Source: Mycobacterium paraffinicum (GTDB lineage: Bacteria > Actinomycetota > Actinomycetes > Mycobacteriales > Mycobacteriaceae). From it: 64,000 nucleotides of DNA. A program made the translations under genes and the position numbers. How positions within the stretch are numbered: the first letter of the stretch is position 1; every line of letters begins with the position of its first letter. The DNA lies in NCBI RefSeq assembly GCF_001907675.1, contig NZ_MPNT01000004.1:62001-126000 (forward strand), read 5' to 3'. The notes under the pieces were generated by a model that ran no database searches, was not told the origin of the DNA, and was given only the letters and a program-made list of their open reading frames with translations. Below are positions 27,879 through 37,171 of this stretch, piece after piece.

Positions 27879-27894
27879 TGTGATGCGCCTCACT
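27879..27894. promoter_or_regulatory. CRP-like site TGTGA-N6-TCACT
   Basis: The sequence TGTGATGCGCCTCACT matches the TGTGA-N6-TCACA pattern bound by the mycobacterial cAMP receptor protein (Rv3676 type) in nine of ten fixed positions. It lies about 480 bp upstream of the minus-strand Gtf gene. It partly overlaps the palindrome at 27892-27905. Confidence 0.4.
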
Positions 27895-27905
27895 TCCCGG
27901 GAAGT
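27892..27905. promoter_or_regulatory. Perfect 14-bp palindrome ACTTCCCGGGAAGT
   Basis: This perfect dyad has no spacer and lies in an otherwise gene-free kilobase. It shares its left end with the CRP-like site, so two regulators could compete there. No function is established. Confidence 0.4.
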
Positions 27906-28324
27906 CGTGTAGCTTTCGCTGACGTATCGCTGCGGCAACGCCCGGCGTTACACGCCGAAGCCCTTACGCCCGCGGCGCAACCGGATTTTGGTCCCGGTCC
28001 GGGGTCTCGCGCGGGTACCGTTCGGTGAAATGGCCTGCCTGAGCGAATCCGGTTGGCGTTTGTCCGCATCGCAGACCGCTCGAAACGGCTGTCACCCCGA
28101 GCGCGTCGACGATCGACACCGGCGTGAAGATTGCGTCTTCGCGGCCGTAGGGATGGCTGCGTTGATGTCGATTAAAACGGGCCCAGCTTGCGCGGGTTTC
28201 ATTACCGGATTAACGGCTCTGCACTTTGCGCATCGGTCCGTTGACCAACACGGGATCACCATTAGATGACGGCGCGTTTCGCGAGGCGATGCCGACCGGC
28301 GAATTCCGGCGTCCAAACGAAGGA

Positions 28325-28343
28325 GCGCTTTACGGCAAAGCGC
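28325..28343 (-). terminator. Short hairpin downstream of lipL
   Basis: GCGCTTT and AAAGCGC form a 7-bp stem with a 5-nt loop, 66 bp beyond the lipL stop. It may end lipL transcription; the evidence is weak. Confidence 0.3.
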
Positions 28344-28408
28344 CCGCAGGAAATCGCTTCGACATATCGGTCGTCAGCTTGCTGGCAATTGTTTCGCGCG
28401 TCTTTTCC

Positions 28409-29695
28409 TCAGCCCGCGACGGCTCCGGGCTCGAAGAATGGTGCGCCGTATTCGGTCACCGGCGTGAATCCGCGTTTGCGGGCCTTCTCGGCGGCCTTGC
28501 GAATCAGCGCATAAATGCCGACGAACGCGGCGTGGTCGGTCGCCACGAACGGGGTCAGCAGCCGGTTGTGCACCAGCGAGAAGGCCACGCCGCTCGACGG
28601 GTCGGTCCAGCCGAGCGAGCCGCCCAGTCCGACGTGGCCGAAGCCGGGCATCACGTTCCCGATGGGCAGGCTGTGGTAGCCCAGGTGGAAGGCCAGCGGC
28701 ACGAACAGGTTTCGGTCCGGGCGCAGGCTCCGCCGACCGGTCAGGCCGGCGACCATCTCGCGGGACAGGAACCGGATGCCGTCGACCTCGCCGCCGTTGG
28801 CGATGGCGCCGTACATCCGTGCCAGCCCGCGGGCCGTCGCCACGCCGTTGGCCGCGGGGATCTCCGCGTCCAGCAAGGGGGTATCGCCCTGGACCGCGGC
28901 GACCATACCCGGGAAGTACATGGACCGGAACCCGCCGGACAGCTCGTTGGCGACCTTGCGCGTCACAAAGCTGAGGACCGGGTTCCTCACCATGTTCTGC
29001 GGCGCGATGATCTCGGCCACTCGCGTCGGCGCCCCGGCCGGCGGGCGACCGAGGTACAGCCCGTCGGTGCCCAGCGGCTCGGCGAGCTCCTCGCGGATCA
29101 ACGCGCGCATGCCTTTTCCGGTCACACCGCGGGCGAGGCCGGACATCAGCCAGCCGAAGGTCAGCGCGTGGTACGCCGACTTGCCCAGCAGCCGGCCCGG
29201 CGACGCCGCGGCCAGCCGCTCTTCCATCACGACGTGGTCCAGCAAGTCTTCGCTGCTGGCGCCGCGCAGACCCGACAGGCCGGCGGCGTGCCTCATCACG
29301 TCGCGCACGGTGAGGTCGGCCTTGCCGTTGGCCCCGAACTCGGGCCAGTACTCGGCAACGGGCGCCTCGTAGTCGATCAGCCGGCGGTCGGCGAGCCGGT
29401 GAATGACCGTGGCGGCCATGCCTTTGGTCGCCGAGAACACCATCGGTGCGCTGTCGGCCGACCATGGCCGGTGGCCGGCGCGGTCGGACCAGCCCGACCA
29501 CACGTCGACGACCGGTTGGCCGTCGAGATACACGGCCAGCGCACCGCCGCCGAACCGGCGGGCGGGAAACATCGTGGAAAAGCTGCGAACGACGCATCCG
29601 AAGTGTGAGTCCGCCGCGCCGGACACACGGTGACCTGCGTCAAGGTCATCGTGGACAGGGACCGCGCGGCGATCGACTCGGGTTTCCACCGTCAC
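28409..29695 (-). CDS. lipL: Serine beta-lactamase-like esterase LipL
   Basis: This 428-aa protein belongs to the class C beta-lactamase/esterase family. The catalytic SxxK motif is SATK at residues 88-91, after a short N-terminal region and the segment GGALAVYLDGQPVVDVWSG. The size equals M. tuberculosis LipL (Rv1497), and the next gene matches Rv1496, so orthology is likely. Such enzymes hydrolyse lipid or acyl esters and may act at the envelope. GTG at 29695 is used. It has its own transcription unit, 63 bp downstream of meaB on the same strand. Confidence 0.88.
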   Translation of the reverse strand: MTVETRVDRRAVPVHDDLDAGHRVSGAADSHFGCVVRSFSTMFPARRFGGGALAVYLDGQPVVDVWSGWSDRAGHRPWSADSAPMVFSATKGMAATVIHRLADRRLIDYEAPVAEYWPEFGANGKADLTVRDVMRHAAGLSGLRGASSEDLLDHVVMEERLAAASPGRLLGKSAYHALTFGWLMSGLARGVTGKGMRALIREELAEPLGTDGLYLGRPPAGAPTRVAEIIAPQNMVRNPVLSFVTRKVANELSGGFRSMYFPGMVAAVQGDTPLLDAEIPAANGVATARGLARMYGAIANGGEVDGIRFLSREMVAGLTGRRSLRPDRNLFVPLAFHLGYHSLPIGNVMPGFGHVGLGGSLGWTDPSSGVAFSLVHNRLLTPFVATDHAAFVGIYALIRKAAEKARKRGFTPVTEYGAPFFEPGAVAG

Positions 29696-29758
29696 AGTCT
29701 CAAATTTACTTGGATTTCACACCTTCCCGGAGCGAAATCTAGATTGTTTACCTATCCG

Positions 29759-30748
29759 TTAGTCTGACGCAGCCGTCAATATTTGCTGAGCGGCCAGCGC
29801 GGGGGTCAGCTCCCCCGCCTTGACCTGGCGCTCGACGTCGGCGCGCATCTTGCGCACTTTGGGGTTGGCCAGCACCCGGTCCAAGACGGCGTCGCGCACC
29901 ATCTGCCACGTCCAATCGACTTGCTGGGCCCGCCGGCGCGCCTCGAACTCGCCGGCCTCGGTGAGCACCTGCCGATGGCGTTCGATGGTCTCCCGCAACT
30001 CCTTCAGACCGGTCCCCTCCATCGCGCTCATGGTGAGAACGGGCGGCCGCCACAGCGTTTCACGCGGGTGTATCAGCCTGATGGCCGAGGACAGTTCTCG
30101 GGCGGCCACCCGTGCCTCGGCGAGGTGTTCGCCGTCGGCCTTGTTCACCACCACGATGTCGGCCAGCTCCAGGACGCCCTTCTTGATGCCTTGCAACTGA
30201 TCGCCACCGCGCGCCAGCGTCAGCAGGACGAACGTGTCGACCATGTTGGCCACCGTCACCTCGGACTGACCGACGCCGACGGTCTCGATGATGATGACGT
30301 CGAAACCGGCGGCCTCCAACAGCACCACCGTCTCGCGCGTGGCCTTTGCTACGCCGCCCAATGTGCCCGAGGTCGGCGACGGGCGGATGTACGCATCCGG
30401 GTGCACCGCCAGGCGCGCCATCCGGGTCTTGTCGCCGAGGATCGATCCGCCGCTGCGAGTCGACGACGGGTCGACGGCCAACACCGCCACCCGGTGGCCG
30501 TCTTCGATCAGGTGCATCCCGAGGGCCTCGATGGTGGTCGACTTCCCCACCCCGGGCGTCCCGGTGATGCCGACGCGATGGGCGCTGCCCGCGTCGGGCG
30601 TCAGCTCGAGCAGCAGCCGCTGCGCCTTCTCGTGATGGTCGGCGCGGGTCGACTCCAGCAGCGTGATCGCCCGCGGCAGCGCCGCCCGGTCGCCGCGGCG
30701 AACGGCGTCGGCCAACTCCTCGACGGAATCGCTCTTCGGGCCGGCCAT
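29759..30748 (-). CDS. meaB: Methylmalonyl-CoA mutase chaperone GTPase MeaB
   Basis: This 329-aa G3E-family GTPase loads and protects adenosylcobalamin on methylmalonyl-CoA mutase. It shows Walker A GTPGVGKST at 63-71, the switch segment LAVDPSSTRSGGSILGDKTRM, IIIETVGVGQSE and the guanine-specificity motif NKAD. ATG 30748 directly follows the mutB stop (30749-30751) with no spacer. It is therefore the third gene of a mutA-mutB-meaB operon. In M. tuberculosis the toxin-antitoxin genes mazE4-mazF4 separate the two; here they are absent. Confidence 0.95.
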   Translation of the reverse strand: MAGPKSDSVEELADAVRRGDRAALPRAITLLESTRADHHEKAQRLLLELTPDAGSAHRVGITGTPGVGKSTTIEALGMHLIEDGHRVAVLAVDPSSTRSGGSILGDKTRMARLAVHPDAYIRPSPTSGTLGGVAKATRETVVLLEAAGFDVIIIETVGVGQSEVTVANMVDTFVLLTLARGGDQLQGIKKGVLELADIVVVNKADGEHLAEARVAARELSSAIRLIHPRETLWRPPVLTMSAMEGTGLKELRETIERHRQVLTEAGEFEARRRAQQVDWTWQMVRDAVLDRVLANPKVRKMRADVERQVKAGELTPALAAQQILTAASD

Positions 30749-33001
30749 CTAGTCGAGCGTGTAACCCAGCCGCTCGGCCAGCTTGTGCAGCAAGCCGATC
30801 GCGGCGTCGGCGATCACCGTCCCGGGCGGGAAGATGGCGGCGGCCCCGGCCCCGTACAGCTCGTCGAAGTCGCCGGGCGGGATGACCCCGCCGACCACGA
30901 TCATGATGTCGGGCCGTCCCACCTCGGCGAGCGCGTCCCGCAACGCCGGCACCAGCGTCAGGTGGCCGGCGGCCAGCGAGGAGACGCCGACGACGTGCAC
31001 ATCGTTGTCGGCGGCCTGCCGGGCCACTTCGTCGGGCGTGGAGAACAGCGAGCCGACGTCGACGTCGAAGCCCAGGTCGGCGAAGGCGGTTGCGATCACC
31101 TTCTGGCCCCGGTCGTGACCGTCCTGACCCATCTTCGCCACCAGAATTCTCGGCCGTCGGCCGTCGGCCTCGGCGAACTTCTCGACCAGTTCCGTGGCGG
31201 TTGCGATGTTGGCGGCCTTTCCGGCTTCGTCGCGGTACACGCCGGCGATCGTGCGGATCTCCGCCTGGTGCCGGCCGTATACCTTTTCCAGCGCGTCGGA
31301 GATCTCGCCGACCGTCGCCTTGGCCCGGGCGGCGTTGATCGCCAGCGCCAGCAGATTATTACCCAGCCCGTCCTCGCCGGCGCGGCCGTGTGCCGCCGCC
31401 GCTCGGGACAGGTCAGCCAGGGCGGCCTCGACGGCGGACTGGTCGCGGCTGGCCCGCAGCTCTTTGAGTTTGGCCAGCTGTTCGGCGCGCACGCGGCTGT
31501 TCTCGACCTTGAGGACCTCGACCTCTTGATCCTCCTCGACCTGATACTTGTTGACGCCGATCACCGGCTGCATCCCGGAGTCGATGCGGGCCTGGGTGCG
31601 CGCGGCCGCCTCCTCGATGCGCAGCTTGGGAATGCCGTCGCTGATGGCCTGAGCCATGCCGCCGTGTTCGGCGACCTCGGCGATGTGGGCGCGGGCCTTC
31701 TGCGCGAGCTGATGGGTCAGCCACTCCACGTAATACGAACCGCCCCAGGGGTCGATGGGCCGCGTGGTGCCCGACTCCTGCTGTAGCAGCAGCTGGGTGT
31801 TACGCGCGATCCGCGCCGAGAAGTCGGTGGGCAGCGCCAGCGCCTCGTCGAGGGCGTTGGTGTGCAGGGACTGGGTGTGTCCCTGGGTGGCGGCCATCGC
31901 CTCGATGCAGGTGCGCGCCACGTTGTTGAACGCGTCCTGCGCGGTCAGCGACCAACCCGAGGTCTGCGAATGGGTACGCAGCGAAAGCGATTTCGAGCTT
32001 TTCGGGTTGAACTGTGCAACCAGCTCGCTCCACAGCAACCGGCCCGCGCGCAGCTTGGCGATCTCCATGAAGAAGTTCATGCCGATGCCCCAGAAGAACG
32101 ACAGGCGCGGTGCGAACTTGTCGATGTCCAGGTCGGCGTCCAGGCCCGCCTTGATGTAGTCGACGCCGTCGGCCAGGGTGTACGCGAGTTCCAAATCGGC
32201 TGTGGCGCCGGCCTCTTGGATGTGATAGCCGGAGATCGAGATGGAGTTGAACTTCGGCATCTTGGCGCTGGTGTAACCGAAGATGTCGGAGATGATGCGC
32301 ATCGACGGCTTGGGCGGGTAGATGTAGGTGTTGCGCACCATGAATTCTTTGAGAATATCGTTCTGAATGGTGCCGGCCAGCTTCTCCGGGGGCACGCCCT
32401 GCTCCTCGGCGGCCACCACATACAGCGCCAGAATCGGCAGCACGGCACCGTTCATCGTCATCGACACCGAGACCGTCGACAGGTCGATGCCGTCGAACAG
32501 CTGCCGCATGTCGAGAATGGAATCGATTGCCACGCCTGCCATTCCGACGTCGCCCTGGACGCGGGGGTGGTCGGAGTCGTATCCGCGGTGGGTGGCCAGA
32601 TCGAACGCCACCGACAGGCCCTTCTGACCGGCCGCCAGGTTGCGACGGTAGAACGCGTTCGACTCCGCCGCGGTGGAGAACCCCGCGTACTGGCGGATGG
32701 TCCACGGCTGGTTGACGTACATCGTGGGGTACGGGCCGCGCAGGAACGGCGGTTCGCCCGGGAAGCTGTTCAGCGGGTAACCGGCCGCGACGGCGGCGGC
32801 CCGGTCGGCGCCGATGTACACCGGTTTGACGGCGATGTCCTCGGGCGTATGCCATTCGAGCTGATCGGGCGTGTACCAGTGCGCCGCCGCCGCGGCGGCG
32901 ACGTGCTTTTGCACGGCTGCCTCGGTGGGCGGCGGCAGCGGCCGGTCGCCGTCCAGCGGGACCTCGGCGAAGTTACCGATCACAGGTGCGGTTGTGGTCA
33001 T
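30749..33001 (-). CDS. mutB: Methylmalonyl-CoA mutase, large (alpha) subunit
   Basis: This 750-aa subunit carries the active site that isomerises methylmalonyl-CoA and succinyl-CoA, in propionate and odd-chain or cholesterol breakdown. The TIM barrel occupies the N-terminal two thirds, with [18 protein letters not shown] and MTMNGAVLP. The C-terminal cobalamin domain holds DGHDRG, with the axial His at about residue 629, then [10 protein letters not shown] and [11 protein letters not shown]. The subunit length is normal for the family. It starts 5 bp after the mutA stop and abuts meaB. Activity depends on vitamin B12, but no B12 riboswitch is visible upstream of the operon. Confidence 0.96.
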   Translation of the reverse strand: MTTTAPVIGNFAEVPLDGDRPLPPPTEAAVQKHVAAAAAAHWYTPDQLEWHTPEDIAVKPVYIGADRAAAVAAGYPLNSFPGEPPFLRGPYPTMYVNQPWTIRQYAGFSTAAESNAFYRRNLAAGQKGLSVAFDLATHRGYDSDHPRVQGDVGMAGVAIDSILDMRQLFDGIDLSTVSVSMTMNGAVLPILALYVVAAEEQGVPPEKLAGTIQNDILKEFMVRNTYIYPPKPSMRIISDIFGYTSAKMPKFNSISISGYHIQEAGATADLELAYTLADGVDYIKAGLDADLDIDKFAPRLSFFWGIGMNFFMEIAKLRAGRLLWSELVAQFNPKSSKSLSLRTHSQTSGWSLTAQDAFNNVARTCIEAMAATQGHTQSLHTNALDEALALPTDFSARIARNTQLLLQQESGTTRPIDPWGGSYYVEWLTHQLAQKARAHIAEVAEHGGMAQAISDGIPKLRIEEAAARTQARIDSGMQPVIGVNKYQVEEDQEVEVLKVENSRVRAEQLAKLKELRASRDQSAVEAALADLSRAAAAHGRAGEDGLGNNLLALAINAARAKATVGEISDALEKVYGRHQAEIRTIAGVYRDEAGKAANIATATELVEKFAEADGRRPRILVAKMGQDGHDRGQKVIATAFADLGFDVDVGSLFSTPDEVARQAADNDVHVVGVSSLAAGHLTLVPALRDALAEVGRPDIMIVVGGVIPPGDFDELYGAGAAAIFPPGTVIADAAIGLLHKLAERLGYTLD

Positions 33002-33006
33002 TGCGG

Positions 33007-34884
33007 CTACGCTCCCAGTCGAGTGAGCAGGTTCGAAAGGGCTTCGACCGCATTGATTTTCGCGGTCAGGAACTCGTCGGGCCGATGCTCGGCGTCGCCC
33101 AGGGCCTTCTCCGGCCCGGCCAGGTATACCCGCGCCACCCCGGCGGCCCGGGCCGCCTCGACGATCGCCGCGGCCTCCTCCCCGTAGCGCTTGTCGGTGC
33201 CGCAGATGACCGCCGCGCCGGGCGACCCGGCGTCGGCGACGGCCCTCGCGACGCCCGCGGCGTCGACGGTGCCGGGGTTGACGGCTTCGATGCCCCCAGA
33301 CGCCAGCAGGTTGGCGGCGAAGGTGGCCCGGATGTTGTGCTCGGCCAGCGGTCCCAGCGGTAGCAGCAGCGCTTGGGGTCGCGCACCGGTTTTGACCAGG
33401 AAAGCGTCGGAGCGATCGCGTAGCGCCTCGAACGCCGCGGCATAGCGCTGCAGGTGGCCCGCGGGCAGCGGCGAACCTGACGAATCATCCTGCGGCAGAG
33501 CCGGTTCCGTCAGGTTCGGGAACTCGTTGACACCGGTGATCGCGGTGCGCCGATGCGCGATGTCGTCGGCGCGTCGCGCGGCCACTTCGGCGATCTGGCC
33601 GGCGACGTAGTCGCGCGCCTCGCTGAAACCGCCGCGGGCCTCGATGGCCTGGAAGTGTGCCCAGGCCTGCTCGGCGAGCCGCGTGGTGAGGTCCTCGACG
33701 AACCATGACCCGCCGGCCGGGTCCAGCACCCGGCCGACGTGCGACTCCTCCAGGAGCAGCAACTGGGTGTTGCGGGCGATCCGGCGCGCGAAGCTTCTGG
33801 CGGTGCCCGGGAAGCCGCCCGGGATCGCCACGTCGAACGGCAGCACCAGCACGGTGTCGGCGCCGCCGACGCCCGCACCGAACGCGGCCAGGGTGCAGCG
33901 CAGCATGTTCACCCATGGGTCGCGTTGGGTCATCATCGGCAGCGACGTCTCGGCGTGCACGGTGACGGCGCCGCCGTCCGGGTCGCCGACGACCTCGGCG
34001 ACCCGCGCCCACAGGCGGCGCACGGCCCGCATCTTGGCGAGGGTCACGAATTGGTCGTCGTCGGCGGCGAGCCGGAAACTGATCTGCCGCAACGCCTTCC
34101 CGACCGGCACATCCGATGCGGTGAGACGCCGCAGATAATCCACTCCGGCGGCCACCGTGCCGGCCAGCTCCCAAGTCGCGTTGGCGCCCAGGTTGTGGAA
34201 CGCCGGCCCGTCGACGGTGATCGCACGCACGCCGCGTTCACGGGCCGCGCGCTTGGCGACCGTGACCACCTCGTCGAGCGCCGGCGCGGGACGGCCACTG
34301 AGCGCCGCGGTGAGCGGGTCACCGCCCAGGTCGATCGACAGGAGTTCGCGCTGATCCGCCTCCACACCCGCCGCCATCGCCAGCATCACGTCGGCGGCCG
34401 TGGAGTAGTCGGCACCCGCATCGATGATGACCGGCGCCATGCTCAGGTACACCCCGGCCAGGCTTTCCTCGAGCTGATCGGCGGTCACGCCGGACTGGCC
34501 GACCCGCAGTAGCAGCGCGTTCGCCCCGTTGCCGAGCGCCTCGAGGACCGCCGCGTTCACGTCCTTGGCCGTCACCCCGGCGACGCGGTCGGCCGGGAAC
34601 GCTTCGGCCACCTTCCAGCCGGACTTGACGTCGCGCAGCGCGTCGGCGCCCCGCACGTACGGCCAGTCGCCCGGCAGCGGCGGTTCCGGCAGCTCGTCCA
34701 GCGCGGTGTACAGCGCCCGGATGGCGATGCCGTCATAGGTAGGGGTCTCCAGCAGCCGCTCGGGCTGGTCCCCGAGTTCCTCGGGGTCTTTCCGGGTGCT
34801 TTTCGACAGCACGCCGGCGACCGCACTGCGCCAACGCCCGCGAACCTGTTCCAGTTCGGCGAGCTCGGGTACATCAATGGACAC
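33007..34884 (-). CDS. mutA: Methylmalonyl-CoA mutase, small (beta) subunit
   Basis: This 625-aa subunit pairs with MutB and is catalytically silent in characterised enzymes. It keeps the TIM-barrel fold and the shared segment [25 protein letters not shown]. Its C-terminal domain lacks the DxHxxG cobalamin motif, as expected for the beta subunit. I chose GTG 34884 because GAAAAGGGAG precedes it with good spacing; the open frame runs up to 34989 without support. It is the first gene of the mutA-mutB-meaB operon, divergent from the TVP38-type gene at 35052 with 167 bp between. Confidence 0.93.
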   Translation of the reverse strand: MSIDVPELAELEQVRGRWRSAVAGVLSKSTRKDPEELGDQPERLLETPTYDGIAIRALYTALDELPEPPLPGDWPYVRGADALRDVKSGWKVAEAFPADRVAGVTAKDVNAAVLEALGNGANALLLRVGQSGVTADQLEESLAGVYLSMAPVIIDAGADYSTAADVMLAMAAGVEADQRELLSIDLGGDPLTAALSGRPAPALDEVVTVAKRAARERGVRAITVDGPAFHNLGANATWELAGTVAAGVDYLRRLTASDVPVGKALRQISFRLAADDDQFVTLAKMRAVRRLWARVAEVVGDPDGGAVTVHAETSLPMMTQRDPWVNMLRCTLAAFGAGVGGADTVLVLPFDVAIPGGFPGTARSFARRIARNTQLLLLEESHVGRVLDPAGGSWFVEDLTTRLAEQAWAHFQAIEARGGFSEARDYVAGQIAEVAARRADDIAHRRTAITGVNEFPNLTEPALPQDDSSGSPLPAGHLQRYAAAFEALRDRSDAFLVKTGARPQALLLPLGPLAEHNIRATFAANLLASGGIEAVNPGTVDAAGVARAVADAGSPGAAVICGTDKRYGEEAAAIVEAARAAGVARVYLAGPEKALGDAEHRPDEFLTAKINAVEALSNLLTRLGA

Positions 34885-35051
34885 CGATTGCTCCCTTTTC
34901 CCAGCAAATGGGGCCTGCGACTTACTAATGAGGCTAATTGATCGGGCCTGTCGGCAGAAAACCGCGAGGCGCGGCGAGCGCGGCGGCACGGCGATGAAAC
35001 GCCAGCCTGGGGATACGAGTTATTCACCTGCGCCCCGTAACCTTTACAGGC

Positions 35052-35819
35052 GTGACGGCTTCCGCCACCTGCAGAATCGACCGGGCGCTGCGCGAGCTCG
35101 GCGGCGCGCTGGGCGCGACCGCGCGTCTGCTGTCGCGGCCCCGGGCGATCGCCACAGTGGTCGGGATCACACTCCTGATCGCCGCCGCGTCGTGGCTTCC
35201 CCTGCCCACGCCCGTGCAGATGCGGGACTGGGCCGAGTCGGTTGGCCCCTGGTTCCCGCTGGCGTTCCTGGCCGCGCACATCGTGGCGACCGTGGTCCCG
35301 GTCCCGCGCACGGCGTTCACCCTGGCCGCCGGCCTGCTGTTCGGCCCGCTGCTCGGCGTGGCGCTCGCCGTCGGTGCCAGCACCGCGAGCGCGGTGATCG
35401 CGATGCTGCTGGTGCGGGCGGCCGGGTGGCGACTGAAGCGTCTGGTGCGCCACCGGTCGATCGACACGGTCGACGAGCGCCTGCGCCAGCGGGGCTGGCT
35501 GGCCATCCTGTCGCTGCGGCTGATTCCCGCCGTGCCGTTCTCGGCGATCAACTACGCCGCCGGTGCGTCGACGGTGCGTCTGCTGCCGTACACGCTGGCG
35601 ACGCTGGGCGGCCTGCTGCCCGGCACCGCCGCCGTGGTGATCCTCGGCGACGCCCTCGCCGGTCACCCTAACTCGCTGCTCTACCTGGTGTCGCTGTGCA
35701 CGGCCGCGGTGGGTTTGACGGGCTTGGTCATCGAGATCCGCCACTTCCGCCGGCACCACCGCCTCGCACATAGCCCCGTCGACGACGAGCCCTCCCCGGA
35801 GCCGGCCACCATCCGCTAG
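35052..35819 (+). CDS. TVP38/TMEM64 (DedA-like, VTT domain) membrane protein
   Basis: This 255-aa protein has five or six hydrophobic segments and the VTT-domain pattern, including AHIVATVVPVPRTAFTLAAGLLFGPLLGV and the RLIPAVPFSAINYAAGASTV segment with its conserved Arg and Pro. It matches M. tuberculosis Rv1491c in family, size and position opposite mutA. Members act in membrane lipid homeostasis, and some homologues are lipid scramblases. GTG at 35052 is the start. The function in mycobacteria is unknown. Confidence 0.85.
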   Translation: MTASATCRIDRALRELGGALGATARLLSRPRAIATVVGITLLIAAASWLPLPTPVQMRDWAESVGPWFPLAFLAAHIVATVVPVPRTAFTLAAGLLFGPLLGVALAVGASTASAVIAMLLVRAAGWRLKRLVRHRSIDTVDERLRQRGWLAILSLRLIPAVPFSAINYAAGASTVRLLPYTLATLGGLLPGTAAVVILGDALAGHPNSLLYLVSLCTAAVGLTGLVIEIRHFRRHHRLAHSPVDDEPSPEPATIR

Positions 35820-35840
35820 AAAATCTCGCCAATCACGACG

Positions 35841-35869
35841 GCTGGCAGGGCGAAAGCTGGCAAGCTGGC
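35841..35869 (+). repeat. Three GCTGGC(A) copies upstream of the protease gene
   Basis: GCTGGCA occurs at 35841 and 35856, and GCTGGC at 35864, about 40-65 bp before the start of the S1 protease gene. The unequal spacing (15 and 8 bp) weakens the case for an operator. Confidence 0.3.
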
Positions 35870-35906
35870 GCTAAGAGATCTACCGGCATCGCGCGCTCAA
35901 GGGGGG

Positions 35907-36743
35907 GTGTTGGCCGGAACCCACGTGCAGTACCCGCTGCCACAACGCTCCAGGATGCATTCCGCGTTGCTGGCGATCGCGGCGTTGTTGTGCGCCATGG
36001 CCTTCGTCGCCGCGGTCTCCCAGCTGTCGAGGAACGATTCGGCCCGCGAACTCACCCCACCGCCGGCTCTGGCGCCGATCGACCTGCCCGCATCGAGCGC
36101 CATCGGCCCCGGCGCCGGCATCTTCGTCGAGTACGCCGACGGCTCGGGCGGAATGGGTTGCACCGCAGGCTTTTTGGTGCACACCGCCACGGGCGAGCCC
36201 GGAGTCCTCACCGCCGGCCACTGCAACCGCCCGGGTGGGCCCGGCAAGGTGACGATGAACCTGGGCGGCGTCCTCCCCTACGCGACGGTCGGCACGTTCA
36301 GCCAGACGGTCAGCGAGGGTGTCCACAACGAACAGCACGACATCGGCCTAATCGTGCTGGGCGGCGACGACATCCCGCGGAGTGCGGCGGTCGGGGCCTC
36401 CCTGCCGGTCTCGGGCGTCGCCACCAACCTGCAGATCGGCCAGGAACTCTGCAAATTCGGCATGGGCTCCGGCGAGGCCACCTGCGGCACGATCACGGAA
36501 ATCACCAAGAGCAAGGTCGTGTTCTTGGCGCCCGGCCAGTGCGGCGACTCCGGCGGCCCGGTGTATCTCAATGAAGGCGACGGCACCGTTCGCGCCGTCG
36601 GCATCCTCATCCGCGGGGGTATCCCCAACACCCCCAAGCCGGGATGCTCGGCCCCGGCGAGATTCTCGGTGGCCGAGCTCATCCAACCCTGGCTGGACAA
36701 GTGGCGGCTGACCACCGTGACCGCGGGGTCCCCGGTCGGCTGA
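35907..36743 (+). CDS. Secreted/membrane-anchored trypsin-like (S1) serine protease
   Basis: This 278-aa protein has an N-terminal hydrophobic segment (about 18-38) that acts as signal peptide or anchor, a proline-rich linker and an S1 protease domain. The triad is visible: His105 in LTAGHC, Asp145 in EQHDIGL and Ser215 in QCGDSGGP. Paired Cys (85/106, 182/193, 212 and others) suggest disulphides and an extracytoplasmic site. GTG 35907 follows CAAGGGGGG; later in-frame starts at 35925 or 35955 are possible. It lies next to a two-component system and Pro-rich envelope proteins, but no TTCAGG box precedes it, so shared control is uncertain. Confidence 0.87.
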   Translation: MLAGTHVQYPLPQRSRMHSALLAIAALLCAMAFVAAVSQLSRNDSARELTPPPALAPIDLPASSAIGPGAGIFVEYADGSGGMGCTAGFLVHTATGEPGVLTAGHCNRPGGPGKVTMNLGGVLPYATVGTFSQTVSEGVHNEQHDIGLIVLGGDDIPRSAAVGASLPVSGVATNLQIGQELCKFGMGSGEATCGTITEITKSKVVFLAPGQCGDSGGPVYLNEGDGTVRAVGILIRGGIPNTPKPGCSAPARFSVAELIQPWLDKWRLTTVTAGSPVG

Positions 36744-36765
36744 ACCTTCTTGCCTCACAAGCTTC

Positions 36766-36797
36766 TTCAGGTCGGCTTCAGGCTCACTTCCTACTGT
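36766..36797 (+). promoter_or_regulatory. Promoter with TTCAGG-N5-TTCAGG direct repeat (response-regulator box 1)
   Basis: TTCAGG occurs at 36766-36771 and again at 36777-36782, an 11-bp period typical of OmpR/PhoB-family binding. A TANNNT -10 element, TACTGT, lies at 36792-36797, so the repeat covers the -35 region as expected for activation. The same arrangement, with the second hexamer 15 bp ahead of the -10, occurs at 39461-39492. It drives the Pro-rich secreted protein gene at 36872. Confidence 0.65.
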
Positions 36798-36871
36798 CGC
36801 TGCCGTTGCGGTGCGTCGCGTGGCACACCCAACGGGTGATTGATTGCCGACTGAGAGGAGAGCTGGGCCGA

Positions 36872-37120
36872 GTGAAGATCAAACAACTCATCGCCGGTTC
36901 GTTGCTTGCGGGTGCCCTTGGGGCGGCCGTGGCCGGCTTCGGTGCCGCGGCGGCCAGTGCCGATCCGCCCCCGCCCCAACCGCCGGGACAACCCTGGGGG
37001 CCGGGTCCGGGTGGGCCCGGTGGACCGGGTGGACCGCCGCCACCGCCGGGGGGACCGGGTGGACCGCCGCCGCCTGGGGCCCCGGGGGGTCCGTTCCGCC
37101 CGCCGCCGCCGGGGTTCTGA
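36872..37120 (+). CDS. Small secreted Gly/Pro-rich protein
   Basis: This 82-aa protein has a clear signal peptide, MKIKQLIAGSLLAGALG and onward, with a likely cleavage after AAASA near residue 30. The mature part consists almost only of Pro and Gly runs and ends GGPFRPPPPGF. GTG 36872 follows GAGAGGAGAGCTGGGCC. It is preceded by a TTCAGG direct-repeat promoter shared with the Pro-rich gene at 39501, which links it to the adjacent two-component system. The low-complexity chain could span or bind the cell wall. No enzymatic domain is present and no function is known. Confidence 0.75.
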   Translation: MKIKQLIAGSLLAGALGAAVAGFGAAAASADPPPPQPPGQPWGPGPGGPGGPGGPPPPPGGPGGPPPPGAPGGPFRPPPPGF

Positions 37121-37171
37121 CGCCGGCTGTGCGCTAGCCCTACCGAGCGGTGGCCGCCTCAGCTGGGGCGG

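Larger units (their letters stand above)
27396..28408. other. 1-kb gene-poor boundary between the glycan block and core genes
   Basis: No convincing gene is seen on either strand; the ORFs present are short, lack coding-type third-position bias and match no family I know. The stretch carries a CRP-like motif and a 14-bp palindrome (separate entries) around 27880-27905, and a small hairpin near 28325. It separates the variable locus from lipL and could hold a degraded gene or long regulatory region. Confidence 0.5.

Noticed and set aside
28226..29608. Long open frame of 460 codons on the plus strand opposite lipL
   Set aside because: It is antisense to a well-supported gene. The translation is Arg/Gln/His-rich low-complexity sequence typical of the shadow of a GC-rich gene.
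29783..31786. 667-codon plus-strand frame opposite meaB and mutB
   Set aside because: It crosses two strongly conserved genes and shows no domain. High GC produces such antisense frames.
34885..35051. B12 riboswitch upstream of mutA
   Set aside because: The 167-bp gap lacks a B12-box-like conserved core and is too short for a full cobalamin riboswitch together with two promoters.
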